A stretch of 64,000 nucleotides of DNA from Fragum whitleyi. Taxonomy: Eukaryota > Mollusca > Bivalvia > Cardiida > Cardiidae. The translations under genes and the position numbers were made by a program. Below the pieces are notes generated by a model that saw nothing but the letters and a program-made list of their open reading frames with translations, ran no database searches and was not told the DNA's origin. Of this stretch, positions 1-11,438 are shown in pieces; position 1 is the stretch's first letter, and each line of letters starts with the position of its first letter. Location: positions 50,703,122 to 50,767,121 of the forward strand of contig OX411558.1 in assembly GCA_948146395.1 (NCBI GenBank). Direction: 5' to 3'.

Positions 1-1859
1 ACCAGTATGTCTGTCTTTCTTGGTTGTTCTAAATTTCTCCAGATTTGTCAAAATTGAATAAAGATGTTATCATCCGCATTAAAAGCTATGATTAATGCAT
101 CTTCTTTGTTTTGTTCCTTTCTATTAGAGGGCCTGTGTATACAATACGCCAAGGTCCAGTCATCACCTTGGTGTCTTTACTCTTTGGTGTTGTTGTTGTG
201 GTTTTGGGCACCCATAATAAGGAATGCTCTTGTTTGATTATACCAGTACATGTATTTATTTGTAATTGTTCCTTTTACATACGGTAGTTGAAATTTGAAA
301 CACAAAAAGAGGGGCATTTTTTTTTCATTTATCAGATTTCTAGGTAAACAGTATAAGTATAATTAAATGAAATTAACCAATATCAATTGATCCTATTTGT
401 TTTGTTTCCTTTTATTGGATTTAACCCTTACCTACAAAATACTGCTTTTTGTTGCTATCTAACATAGTAATTAAAATCAGGAGAACGAGAAAAACTTAAG
501 ATATACAATTTCTTTATTTTAGACAACATTTTTTCTAAGGGGAAAAAATAGTATTTGCTCATTTAAAAATGGACTCATACAGCACTTTTAAACAGCCTCT
601 TATTTTGAGTCAATGCTTATTTGTCCAAAGTTAAGTAGATCTATTAGAGCAGGTTACTAAAAGCTTTAGCCTTAAAATTGCCAAGATCAGAAGTAACTCA
701 GAAAGACTTTAAACTCATGGCCATTGCCAATACTAGCTCTCTATGAAAACAAAGAAAGAGCAAAACAAAACATCTTTTCATCCTTTGTAAGTCAAATATA
801 CTTTGGTTTCCTTGAGCAAGCAATTTTCCCTTTTCAACATTCTTCCTGACTTTAGTGCCAGTTCTAGATATTCAAAAAAAAGGGAACATTTTCTAAGCCC
901 AATCTAAATGAAATATTGGATAAATTTGTTTTTTTAATCTTTTATTACAGATCAGTATTGAAATTTATGAATTTTATATTGTTTGAAAATACTAATATCA
1001 CTTTCATAATGGACAATTAAAAATTTTCTTGAAGACAAAAGCTGTCATTTTTGTAAAATATGTATAGACTGAAGATATGTCTTCTAGTCTAAAGGTTCCT
1101 TTCTACCTGGAAGTACTGGAATACTGGAGAGCCACCTCTGCATCAATATTCAGAATGAGGCTCAGTGACGTCACTGTTTTAATGTAAACATCTTTTGAAC
1201 TCGAATTTTCGGCCTTCGCAGAGGTTACGTAAAACCCCTTTTCAATAATTAAAGAAATTACTGCCAAATTTTATTTTCTTTATTTAGTAAGAATTTTTTA
1301 GAAGGTAGGTATGCTGTATTGTTCGATATCTAGCTAAAAAAACATTCTTTTAAGTAATTTTTGATAACCAGTCGAAAACTTGTTGTTGTTGCAAAAAATT
1401 AGACTGTGTCTCGAAACACCTGTTCAGGGTATAGGAAAGTGAGTGACCGGGAGGAGATAAACGGACGCGGCCTGACATATGAGTATTTTTATGGGGAAAT
1501 CAAAATAGACGATTTGGCTTGAACGGTATATGAGTTCTGATTCTACTGTTTGTTATTTTACTTCTATTTTCTCTATATATACCTGTGAGCTATAGGCGGT
1601 CTTCAGACCGACCCTTCGGCCCAGTCTTTCGCCCGTATGATGTTGGAACTCTTTAGAATCGTCTTGTCAAGTCGATTTAAATGAGTACCCACAACATAGA
1701 ATTTAATTGAGAAATACAGATTTTCAACTGGCTTTATCCTCTCTTATCTTTGCGCTGCTTGTATATCTTCTAAACGCATAGCGAAGACTCTGGTGTGTGG
1801 ATGCACAGGCTGACCAAAGTAAAAAAATCCATCCTCAGCGTTTTTAAAGTATGTAAGAG
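1..1859. other. AT-rich non-coding stretch, nothing recognised
   Basis: Only short open frames occur, none with recognisable motifs. I see no RNA gene and no clear repeat boundary. It lies 3-prime of the minus-strand gene at 2191-3447 and may hold that gene's downstream region. Confidence 0.5.
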
Positions 1860-2142
1860 GCTTAATCCTGACGTTCGATCCCCGACGGTGGCACTTATCC
1901 TTTCCGACTTATTGTCTCCTACCAATGAGTCGAAAATCGGCGGCGCACATCCTGTCCTACATTTTATCCCACCAAACGGAATGATAATCTTAAACCTTAA
2001 GTGAGATGCCAGCTGGAGGCTAGGAAGGATGGTATTGGTTGTACTGGTGTGAGAAATACCAGGAATCCATTGTTAGGGGCTCCAGCCGCCGCGATGTAAC
2101 TGAAAGATTATTGAAAGCAGCATAAAACCTAACTCAAACAAA
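1860..2142 (+). mobile_element. tRNA-derived SINE, family A, 5-prime truncated
   Basis: A pol III B-box-like motif (gttcgatccccgacggtggc) is followed by a body shared with copies at 33317, 36366 and 52990. Shared blocks include agcagctggaggctagg-like, actggtgtgagaaatacc, gccgccgcgat and a tail of the type gaaagc..cataaaac. The A-box half of the tRNA head is not recognisable here. Family membership is seen directly; mollusc affinity of the body is my inference. Confidence 0.75.
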
Positions 2143-2190
2143 ATGACGGAGATTAAGGGGAGGAAATAGCGTTCTGCTTATTGATTGAAA

Positions 2191-3447
2191 CTAATTTTGG
2201 ACTGTAGGACCGCCACGTTGTCTTTCTTTTTGTCTCATTTTCGAGTATCCAGCCACCCTTTGCAAGAGTTTCCCAAGAGGCTGGGCATTTGCTCTACCAG
2301 AAACCGGCCTCCCCGGAACACAAGTAATGTCTGACTGTCTCAACTGCTCTCCGACACCGCCTGGGTCTGTCACTCCTCTGAATAGATCTCGCCACTTCTT
2401 CGTTTCTATATTGTGAATAGGAGTCCATAATCTGTCCAGTAAATTATGTGTCCTGGGCATTCCGAAATGCAGACTCACGGACGATCCCAATAGACTATGT
2501 ATTTCCCCAATACACAGTCCCACCGCTGTTCCTAGATTGTCAGTCTGAGACGCCTTTCTACAACATGGCAGCCAGTCCTGGCCTGTAAGACAATGTCCCA
2601 GACAGTTTAGTCCTAATCTTGAAATCTTGCCATAGAATTTGCTGCAGGTTCGTTGAGTACATGTTTTGGTGAAATCATTGACCTGATAAGCCACAAAAGA
2701 TTCCTTATCTGCGCCATCTCTACAAATGGTAACCTTCTTGAGTAGGCAGCCAAACAGTTCCTCTTGAAAGTATCGAGTTGTTTTCGGACCGCGATTAGGA
2801 ACTGGTAACGGATTACTTAGTAAATTTATCACTGATTGTATTCGACTGTTCAGAAGAAAGTCAATAGCCGCTGGAGCGTCCGTAAATTGAAATATGTCGG
2901 AAAATGCAACGTACATCTGAGATCGACCCGCTAAGTAGGTCGCGGCTTTCCCTATTTCTTCGGCACAGGAGTATGGGATGTTAGGCACGTTTGCACAAGG
3001 AATGTAATGCGAATATACAAGGATATTTGGAATTAGCTTGCTGTTGGCTCGATCAAACTCGTTCAGCAGTTTCGTTATAGTGTCCTCAATATATAGCGCT
3101 ATTATTTCGCCATGGACTTCAACACTGTCTTTGTTCGTAAAATATTCTTCAACGCGTAATCTTTGCGTAATTTCAGCGGGCTTTCGATTGATCAGAACTT
3201 TAAATCTTTCGGGTGGAATCAGGTTTAAGTTTTCAATCTCAGTATCAGATAAAACTAAAATAGACAAAACTTGATTCCTGGTCTTTGATTTTCCGGAATT
3301 CCCCTGCAGGTTTTGCATTTCATCTTCACTTTCTGTCTTCATCATTTCAAAAACCCGTCGAAGTTCTCCCTCATTAACGGATGTTACTTGGTATATTTGG
3401 ACGACCATGCAAATAACCAGAATGATTGTTGATGCTGTTGTCATCAT
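2191..3447 (-). CDS. Secreted protein with putative zinc-deaminase-like motif pair (418 aa, intronless)
   Basis: An uninterrupted 418-codon frame starts with two adjacent ATGs. Residues 1-23 look like a signal peptide, so the product is probably secreted. The middle carries H112-G113-E114 and, 36 residues later, P150-C151-x9-C161 followed by AEEI. This is the order and approximate spacing of the HxE and PCx(n)C zinc and proton-relay motifs of the cytidine-deaminase fold. The long C-x-C gap recalls RibD-type deaminases (PC-x8-C) rather than the usual PCxxC. A cysteine cluster follows at residues 263-296 (seven Cys), possibly a disulfide-stabilised module, then a basic, low-complexity C terminus. 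Deaminase assignment is inference from motifs; substrate unknown. It has no intron, so a processed or transposon-borne origin is possible. An inverted repeat (3490-3610) sits directly upstream. Confidence 0.7.
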   Translation of the reverse strand: MMTTASTIILVICMVVQIYQVTSVNEGELRRVFEMMKTESEDEMQNLQGNSGKSKTRNQVLSILVLSDTEIENLNLIPPERFKVLINRKPAEITQRLRVEEYFTNKDSVEVHGEIIALYIEDTITKLLNEFDRANSKLIPNILVYSHYIPCANVPNIPYSCAEEIGKAATYLAGRSQMYVAFSDIFQFTDAPAAIDFLLNSRIQSVINLLSNPLPVPNRGPKTTRYFQEELFGCLLKKVTICRDGADKESFVAYQVNDFTKTCTQRTCSKFYGKISRLGLNCLGHCLTGQDWLPCCRKASQTDNLGTAVGLCIGEIHSLLGSSVSLHFGMPRTHNLLDRLWTPIHNIETKKWRDLFRGVTDPGGVGEQLRQSDITCVPGRPVSGRANAQPLGKLLQRVAGYSKMRQKERQRGGPTVQN

Positions 3448-3489
3448 TGTACTTGACTGAAAATTAAAACAGGATGACTATTATATTGA

Positions 3490-3610
3490 GGATAATCGTT
3501 TGTTTCAGTGTAAGATCGATTTATATACCATTGAGTGATCAACAAAAGTAAACATATGTTTTTCACGAAATGAAACATAGTCGATTATACACTGAAACAA
3601 AAGATTATCC
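3490..3610. repeat. Inverted repeat upstream of the deaminase-like gene
   Basis: Arms of about 31 bp face each other: ggataatcgtttgtttcagt at 3490 and its near reverse complement ending at 3610. The adjoining text (gaatgcaaaaagagacaaaa) recurs at about 24360 and 63560, marking a dispersed repeat family. It lies within 165 bp of the start codon of the minus-strand gene, so it may contribute promoter sequence. Confidence 0.6.
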
Positions 3611-3756
3611 TGTTTCTTGAATGCAAAAAGAGACAAAATCTTAACATTTTAAGACAAATTCTGAGCTCCACTGCCCGAAAGCCAGCGAGCTATTGTCATT
3701 GCGGTGTGTCCATGGTGCGTCAGCCCGTGGTGCGTAAACTTTCTCAAGACATCTTC

Positions 3757-5080
3757 TCCCCCAAAACCAATGGGCGGATTTTGAATAAACTTGTCAGAAA
3801 TATTCCTTGGATGACCCTCTTCTAAAGTTGTTCAAGAAATATGGATTGACCCCCAAATACTTGCGAGGGCGGGGAAGGGCGGGGCTTTTTTTTCACTATC
3901 TTTAAAAATCTTCTCCTAAACTATTGGCCCAATTTCAATGAAACTTGCCTTGAATGATAAATGATAGCCTTGCCCCCAGGCTGTCAGTAAGTGTTATACA
4001 AGGTACACCACTCATGTTTAACTAACACTGATCGGCCTGTCAGAGAAATATAAGCTGATTAGAATTTTACTTTCTCTACTTGAATTGCTCATTTTACAAT
4101 ACTTCAGATCAGTAGGATGGGAGCCAGTCTAGATAAATGGGCGACCCTCTTCTAAAGTTGTTAAAGAAATTCGGATTGACCCCCAAATATAAAAAAATTT
4201 TAAAAGTATTCTCCTCTAAAACCATTAGCCCGATTTCAATGAAACTTTACATGAATGATCGTTGGTTGACCCAGTTTTTCAAGACATTTGGATTGACCCC
4301 CAAATATTGGCGTTGCAGAGGGGGGGGGGGGATTTTCAGGATAAAAATTTTAAAAATCTTCTTCTTCCAAATCATTGGCCCGATTTCATTGAAACTTGAC
4401 ATGAATGATCCTTGGGTGACCCTCTTCTTCAGTTCAAGAAATTTAGATTGACCCCCAAATATGGGCATGTCAAGGCGGGCTGATTTTCACTATAAAAACT
4501 TTAAATTGTCTCCTCTTTAACGGCATGGGTTCAATAAACTTGGCATGAATGATCCTTGGATAACCCTCTTCTAAAGTTATTCAAGAAATTTGGTTTGACC
4601 CCAGAGAAAGGGAATGGCGGTGCTTACTTTTACCTCAAAAGTCTTTAAAAGTCATCTTCTCCCACACTATTGTCCCAATTTAAATGAAACTTGGCATGAA
4701 TGATCCTCGGGTAACCCTCTACTACAGTTGTTCAAGGAAATTGGATTGACCCCAAAATATGGGCGTGGCAATGCGAGAGGGGGCTTATTCTAACTATAAA
4801 ATCTTTAAAAAATCTTCTCCTCCCAAACTATTGGCCCGATTTCAATGAAACCTTTGATGTTTCCCTTTTTAAGTTGTTCAAAAAAATTTGATTGGCTCAC
4901 ACAAATGGGTGTGACAGGACCAGGCTTTTTTTTGACATCTTTAAAAAGTATTTATGTCCTTAACCATTTGCCTTATCTTTGAGTCACCCATTTCATTAAT
5001 TGTTCTAAAAATTTTAATTGACCCCAGAAAAAGGGCGTGGCAGGCTGGGGCTTATTTTCACTCTAAAACCTTTAACATTA
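3757..5080. repeat. Diverged ~150-bp tandem satellite, about 8 units
   Basis: The phrases ttggattgacccccaaatat, cgatttcaatgaaac and catgaatgatcctt recur at roughly 150-bp spacing (gattgacccc at about 3845, 4175, 4293, 4448, 4747). Some units are shortened, so spacing is irregular. Short open frames inside are by-products of the repeat. The same family occurs in opposite orientation at 39060-39560. Confidence 0.8.
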
Positions 5081-5187
5081 CAGGTGAAACGAACGGTCTT
5101 GTTATGGTCTTTTCATACGCTGACTAGCATGAAAAGTCTAAAGTTTGAATTGCGAGTGTACCTTTAAACATTTTGAGCAGTTTAGGT

Positions 5188-5350
5188 TAAGGATGTGGAC
5201 CTGTAATAGTTTTGCAACATCTAGGGAGAAATGAACATTGACAGTGTTAACCGAGGTTTCCTAATGATTTTCATTAGGAAACCTTGGTTAACATTGTGAA
5301 AGTATATGTGGTTCGAAATATTGAGAAACTATTACGGGTCCACTACCTTA
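5188..5350. mobile_element. Palindromic MITE, family P1, copy 1
   Basis: This is a near-complete palindrome of about 160 bp. The ends read aaggatgtggacctgtaata and its inverse, and the centre is gttaaccgaggtttcctaat / attaggaaaccttggttaac. Other copies lie at 23444-23604 and 46897-47056. No coding capacity. Confidence 0.75.
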
Positions 5351-5689
5351 AAGAAACTATCTAATCTGTTTAACAAATAATCCCCTACACGCGGCATCAG
5401 ATTTCGAAATGAGTAAGACGAAGGGCCTATTCAAGAAAATTATGCTGAATTTGTATTGGGTCTTGCGACACTATTAACATAATTGCAGTTGTAACTTGGC
5501 GGCTTGCGCACCTATCCATTGTTTCCTGTCGTTTCTTACACCATTAAGCATACTACCACGCAGGGCTTGGACGAGTACCCGAGTACCCAGTTATAAGATT
5601 GGGTATGTACCTTTCCGGGCCCTCAGAACCATTACCCGTTATCCGGCTACTGTATACGCACTGTGTAGGCCTACATTTTGGAATCAAAT

Positions 5690-5745
5690 TCAGAAAAGAA
5701 TTGAAGACTGTTAAATACAGTCTTCAATTCTTTTCTAAAGTTGAT
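5690..5745. repeat. Short perfect hairpin
   Basis: cagaaaagaattgaagactg is followed after a few bases by its reverse complement, giving a stem of about 23 bp. Function unknown. The surrounding stretch 5351-5784 shows nothing else. Confidence 0.7.
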
Positions 5746-5784
5746 TTCAAGATGGCCCTACGGACTCGCATCAGATAGTGTGTG

Positions 5785-6082
5785 TGTATTTCCGTTTATT
5801 TATCGTCGCTCCCGTAGCACATGCCCATAGGAGCGACGCCAACAGAAGACGATTAGTTGTTACGGGGGATAGTGCAAGGATACATGACGAAACTACTGCT
5901 GAGATCCACCATGGTTCTTTAACTTGCTCGGTTTAAAGCACCGTAACACGGGGCCTCGGTTTAACGTCTCATCCGAAAGACAATTAGTTTTGTTAGTGTA
6001 CCAGCCCGGGAATCGAACCCACGCTGTCGAACTTCAATGGTTTGAAGTCCGGTGCTCTACCAACTGAGCTAATCGGGCTGGT
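5785..6082 (-). mobile_element. tRNA-derived SINE, family B, minus strand, full-length head
   Basis: Read on the minus strand it begins with a convincing tRNA head: A box tagctcagttggtagagca, B box gggttcgattcccg. The non-tRNA body contains cggatgagacgttaaaccga, gatctcagcagtagtttcg and gctacgggagcgacgataaa. The same body is at 11150-11438. Because the body is attached to the tRNA part, I call this a SINE and not a functional tRNA gene. Confidence 0.85.
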
Positions 6083-6602
6083 AAGCATCAGATAGTCTTA
6101 GAGTCTTGGCTAGTTATTTGCGAGTCACAGGCTCCAAACACCAAATTAAGTCCCTTGAAAACATGACGGCATTGTTATGTTCGAACCCCCTTTATAGAAA
6201 TTCTGGACCCGCCTTTGTATTTTGTTGATGAAATAAACATATGGACAGTATTCATCGAGTATTCGAGTACCTGTGGATAAAGAGATCTCGAGTATCCGAG
6301 TACAAAAAATCCGCTCGTTCCCGGCGACCAGCTCTACAACCACAACACTATTCGGTAATCCTCGGGCGATCTCCGAAGTCTCCGATGAAGGTTACGGAAT
6401 CGGCCGAGTTGAAACGAATGCCACAACACTTCATCCGGGCTTCCAGCTGCTTATCCAAATAAGGTCAAGCACTGGTGAGAAACAAATGACTCGTATCGTC
6501 AAATGTAAGGTGAAAGTGGGCCGAGCAAGGCATTGGACTCACGATTTCGGGTTTTAAAAGCCTTATTTTTTGCAGAGTAAGGGGTTGGTTCTCCAGTCAA
6601 CA
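6083..6602. other. Non-coding, nothing recognised
   Basis: Two overlapping short open frames (6241-6557) lack recognisable motifs and splice support. I see no element boundaries. Confidence 0.4.
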
Positions 6603-6604
6603 TA

Positions 6605-7056
6605 CAGTTTACAACATCCTGAAATTGAGATTAATCTCGATCAAAACCATCTCAAATCACCAGCTCAGCGCTCCATTCATTCATTCATTCATTCATTCAT
6701 TCATTCCAAACACTCACTCAAACCATTCAAAAACGCCAAAAACTAACTGAAAAAGATAGAATCACCAACACCATTCAAAATATATAGAGGAAGAAAAAAC
6801 GCGATTTCACTGATATTATTGAAATTGTAAGCGTATGATATGTTCTTAGGGAGGATGCTATTTAAAGAACTTGCATGCGTATGTAATTAAAGGGAGGTAA
6901 TAAATATATCTAATTTTGGTCATCCTGAACAAAATTAGCGATATTGGATTACCTCCGTTTAAATTCACTCAAAACTCGTTCCGGACACTTATTCAATTTC
7001 ATTCCAAAATCATTCCAAAATCATTCACCTTATCAATTTCACGATGTTGTTAACTG
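6605..7056. mobile_element. GAATG-rich TIR element, family G, copy 1
   Basis: The ends are cagtttacaacatcctgaaa and an inverse form (atttcacgatgttgttaactg), flanked by TA on both sides. The interior has an (ATTC)n run at 6675-6705, ATTCA/GAATG-rich subterminal regions and a long hairpin with gggaggtaat / attacctccg arms around 6890-6960. Similar copies are near 10334, 24713, 37824 and 54978. TA target and TIRs fit a non-autonomous Tc1/mariner/pogo-type element; no transposase. Confidence 0.75.
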
Positions 7057-7825
7057 TACTTGTGTAGACCCTGCATAGGTTTATGTGATCAGAATTCGAA
7101 ACTGCAGCTTATTTATTAAATATGTAGTTTCATGTTTTGATCACCTTTAAACGATCTATGTATTTTGATAAGAGAAAAAGACTATCAAATTACGCATGTA
7201 CGTCTTGTGCGTATTGGTCTATCGTCAGAACAGTAGATAGAGAACTTGAGACACGCAAGATAGTTAAAATATCATAAATGAATAAGTGGAAGAAGAAAAG
7301 ACAATACCTTAGTGGTCGTAGTCTAGGAAATTGGGCTATAAATTGTTCATCATGAAACCGAAAGTAGACCTCTCGTAAAAATTAGGGGGTTTCCTCTCCA
7401 CTTAAGTTGTTGATTCATTTATATCGATATAAAAACCCTATACTTCAATATCTGTTTAGGCTGCTTAGTTTGACTGCATGCAAACTTAATTGACTTGTAC
7501 TAGGAGAGACAACATTTATGCAAGATTGAGCGAGGTTGAGCCGCGCCAGGGGTAGTGCGTCTTTCACTTCCGGGGTTTTGTCACATACTCGTGTTGAACT
7601 ACTCAAAGTTAATTTCGAGTGCTCTTCGTTGCTTTATCACTTGTATTCCTTATCACTGGCACGGAAAAAATGTTTGCATATTTTTTATTGAATAGGGTTT
7701 ATTGCGGTTATCGAATAAAAACAAAAAATAACTCTGGTTATGCGTATCTGAGCTTGCATGTTCGTTTATTATAGATCTATTGGATACTCGGGATAGGCGA
7801 TTCACAATTTGACATCTCGGTTAAG
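7057..7825. other. Non-coding, nothing recognised
   Basis: AT-rich sequence without long open frames or clear repeat ends. Confidence 0.4.
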
Positions 7826-8100
7826 AACTGCCCTGTCCGGCTAGCACATTTGTTAACGCATCTTACACCCATTCATGGGGTCGCGGGTTTGATCTTATGC
7901 TTGGCAATCTTTCTTCCCACATTTGTCGAAAGTCATTGTGACTAGTGTCAATTGTCTCCCACAACTGGGCCAGTTATACACCTTAGTGGGAAAGGCGACT
8001 GGTTGTTTGGATGAAATGATCTGGCCGTCCCATGAGAAACTATAGAAAACCATGGATATGCGAGCCGGCCTTCAAATTTTTACTGCAAAACTTTTTTTAA
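7826..8100 (+). mobile_element. tRNA-derived SINE-like element, family C
   Basis: An A-box-like stretch (ggctagcacatttgttaacg) and a B-box-like stretch (gtcgcgggtttgatctt) are about 40 bp apart, followed by a 170-bp body ending near ccggccttcaaa. Only one copy is in the window, so the family is inferred from the pol III box arrangement. Confidence 0.5.
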
Positions 8101-8205
8101 AACGACATATAAATCAATATAAACAAACAAACAAATCGGTTTGCAACCACTTTAGAATTATGTAGAGACGAGATAGGCCCCGATCGACGTCATGTTAAGA
8201 CCATA

Positions 8206-8285
8206 GGGGTCCGAAATTACTCCCTACCACCATATAGACCAATATTATTGGTCTATATGGTGGTATGGGGGTAATTTCGGACCCC
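8206..8285. repeat. 80-bp near-perfect palindrome
   Basis: ggggtccgaaattactccct at 8206 pairs with the inverse ending at 8285. The inner arms atatagaccaata / tattggtctatat continue the stem almost to the centre. It would form a hairpin of about 38 bp with a tiny loop. No coding capacity. Confidence 0.85.
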
Positions 8286-10333
8286 AATGGTAAAGACGTT
8301 GTCACCATTGCAGATTTTCTTACAAAAGAACATTAGCTGCAAGACAGTTATTGATATTCAGCTTAGATGTTGGTAAGACACAATTTTGAAACGATTTTAA
8401 GCACGAAAACTTTCAGAAACGATACTTTAAGCACCATCAAAATATTTTCTATCAATTCTGTGACTTGAAATCGACCCATTTTGTCCTTTTATTATCACCA
8501 ATAAAACCTTCATTTTACAAACCGTTGTTGACCGTTCTATTAACCGATGGATGTTGCTTTCAAGTTTTTTAATAGTAACTTGTTCACTTTACATTGTTTC
8601 ATAGCGATACCACAGCCCTCAAGAAGTCATGTAAAGTTTCTTTTCTTTTTTTTTCTAAGTATAGATATTATGAAGCAATTCGATATATTTCAAAACGATT
8701 TAAGGTTGTATGAAAAATAGTCCCGCTACGAAGAAACTAGCCGTACTTGTAAACTTTAGAAAAACAAACAAACAAACAAAACTAACACACACACACACTA
8801 AAAAGCAGTCACCTTATCAGGGTTGAACAGAAAATTTGGACAAATTTTAACATAAGTCGCCTTACATTTCCGGAAAGTCATGGCCTTCTTTTTGTAAAAC
8901 CCTTAAAGTCCATTGACATTGGCTCGGTCAGTCGTACTTACGAAAAACTAAGCCTTTAAGATAGCGATGGACACATGGGGTCAATTTTTTCCGCCCAATG
9001 AATTTTCTTCTTGTTCACATATGTTGTACGAGGGTGGATCAAACAATACGTGGACTTTTGCTATAACTTTGGAATTTCCCGACGAAAATTAATGAAACTT
9101 TGTACACGTCTCAAACAATTTAATGTTGACATAATACCAATCTTACATGAGTCTGCTATGACGTAAAAAATCCAACATTTGATATACCTGGGTAGGTGCC
9201 GGCGCAACCCATTTTGTAACGTTACTTCCTAGTGTTACTACCCGTAATTGTTCCCTCAATTTGGACCAAACACTTCAAAACTTCGCCTATTTACATATTG
9301 GCGTTATGTGTTAGAATATTTAAAATTCAAGCATAATCCATTTGCAATATACGAGGTCAAAGCCAGTAAGCTAAGGGCACGCGTCAATTTTTGAACTTCG
9401 AAATGACGGCACCGGCGCAGCCCGAGACAACCGGATAATAATAAAGTTCTAATGGGCCTATGAAAAACCTAATCGAGAGGTTAAAATGATAAAATATTCT
9501 AAAAGGTCTTCAAATGTAAGCAGATACCTTCTTTTTAAAGGGTTTAAAATGTTTGCTTAAGAATTGAAGAGCGTTTCCGAAGGATGCCACTCGGAGAATG
9601 GAAAACGTCTCCTCGACGTTTGATCTGTAATTTTCACAGAACAACATCAGTTCAGTATCGTTTAGACACATTACACATTTAAATTCGTCATTTGGGATCA
9701 GATGGATATGAAAATAGTACTTATCCAATGTATTGGCGATGCAGAAAATGTGTTAATTGTTGATTTGAGTATTTTGAAAAGTGCTGACTTCCGACGGAAT
9801 TTATCAATACCATAGCGTCATATTGACGTCGTTACCATGCGCCGGTACCAAATGCCTACATATTTTAGAATGGTTGCTACAGGTGACCAACTGGTTGGAT
9901 TTCACCCAAATTTACACTACGAATAGAAAAATACCACAATTTAATAACAATATAGTTGTCTCTTCAAAGTCTATGAAATGAAAAATTCTGCAATACTAGT
10001 CTACGTAATTTTTTATTCACCATCGTAGATTAACATTGTGTAGACATTATTTCACAATTTGGAGGCACATTTCCATGCTCGTTTTCATGCTAGAGTTATC
10101 TGCCCTTGGAAAATATGGCAGAGGTCCATTTAAGATGGGGAAAAGTTGGTCTAAAAGCTTTATTTTACAGTGATAACCTATGTTATGTGTTCTCATTTGA
10201 ATCGTCTCAACGGGACGATTCCAATGAGTCCAATCAAAATTGGGTTTGGACTGTAAAAATTGAAATACTTTGATCTTAAATCCAAAACATCCCCTCTATC
10301 TCCACCTCGGAGGACTGAACATTTCCATTAATA
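8286..10333. other. Non-coding stretch; possible mariner-like end at about 9028
   Basis: An (AC)n tract lies at about 8785. The text acgagggtggatcaaacaat at about 9028 resembles one end of a Tc1/mariner-type element, but I find no matching opposite end, so this is only a suggestion. The rest is AT-rich with short, unsupported open frames. Confidence 0.35.
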
Positions 10334-10779
10334 CAGTTACAAATGTAGCAACATCGTGAAATTGACAAGGTGAATGATTTTGGAATGATTAAGGAATGAA
10401 ATTGAATGAGTGTGTGGAGCGAGTTTTGAGTGAATTTAAAGGGAGGTAAACCAATATGGCTAATTTTGTTCAACATTGACAAAATTAGCTATATTTATTA
10501 CCTCCCTTTTATAAAATGTACGTTATTATCTATTTGAGTGTCTTCATGGATCAATTAGACACTTAAAAATCCACGCAAACCAATAAAATCGTAGCATCAT
10601 AATATCAGTTTGAATTAAATTTCGGTCGCTTTGAACGATTTCGAAATGCTTTTCTAAAGATTTTGGAACGTTTTTGATCGATTTGAGTGAGTGTTTGGAG
10701 TGAATGAATGTCGCGCTGAGTGAGCGATTTAGAATGATTTTGATCGGAATGAGTGTCAATTTCATAATGTAATTAACTG
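10334..10779. mobile_element. GAATG-rich TIR element, family G, copy 2
   Basis: It carries the same end sequence (acatcgtgaaattgacaagg) and GAATG-rich subterminal parts as family G elsewhere. The hairpin gggaggtaaaccaatatggc / gctatatttattacctccc is at 10440-10510. The right end reads gtgtcaatttcataatg. The interior is in the opposite orientation to copy 1. Confidence 0.75.
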
Positions 10780-11149
10780 CATGTCAATGTTCGTTTTAGT
10801 CTAGATACATCCCAGCGCCAGCGGATAGCTATAAAACACATACATGTTTGTAGACCCTATACATACACAAAGTAAGTGTTGCAAAAGTTCGATCAGTAAA
10901 ATTTGAAAAATATGCCTTCAAAAGTTTAAAATCTTTATTGTTTAAGAAAAATTTACCCAATATATTTACTGATTCATCCCAAATGCTTAATAACCATATT
11001 TTCTTTTTTATGATTAAACAAAAATCAGTTTTCCTTTCCATGCAAATAAAAAAGTTTTTGGTGATTTTATAATAGCACTTCTCAATTGCCTAGGAGATTT
11101 AGCGTAAACATATATATTGTCAAAAAAGATTCGATAGTCGAGTCATCAA

Positions 11150-11438
11150 ATTGATATGCAATGTTGTAAAGTAGCTACCATTGACGTTCGACCTCAAGGG
11201 TTCGATTCCCGGGTTGGCAAACTAACAAACTAATCATCTTTCGGATGATACGTTAAACCGAGTTCCCTTGAGATGGTGCTTTACACCGAGCACGCTATTT
11301 AAAGAACCATGGCGGATCTCAGCAGTAGTTTCGTAATGTATCCTTGCACTGCCCCTCGTAACAACAAACCGTCTTCTTGGGCGTCGCTCATATGGATATG
11401 TGCTACGGGAGCGACGATAAATAAACAGAAATACAGAA
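11150..11438 (+). mobile_element. tRNA-derived SINE, family B, plus strand, degenerate head
   Basis: The body matches the copy at 5785-6082 (cggatgatacgttaaaccga, gatctcagcagtagtttcg, tgctacgggagcgacgataa). The B box (gggttcgattcccgg) is kept but the A box is eroded. A short open frame in it is not a gene. Confidence 0.8.

Noticed and set aside
4137..4468. Open frames of 104 and 73 codons on opposite strands
   Set aside because: Both lie in the ~150-bp satellite and translate repeat units.
6001..6081. Functional tRNA gene on the minus strand
   Set aside because: A and B boxes are good, but it continues into a SINE body shared with 11150-11438, and anticodon-arm pairing is poor.
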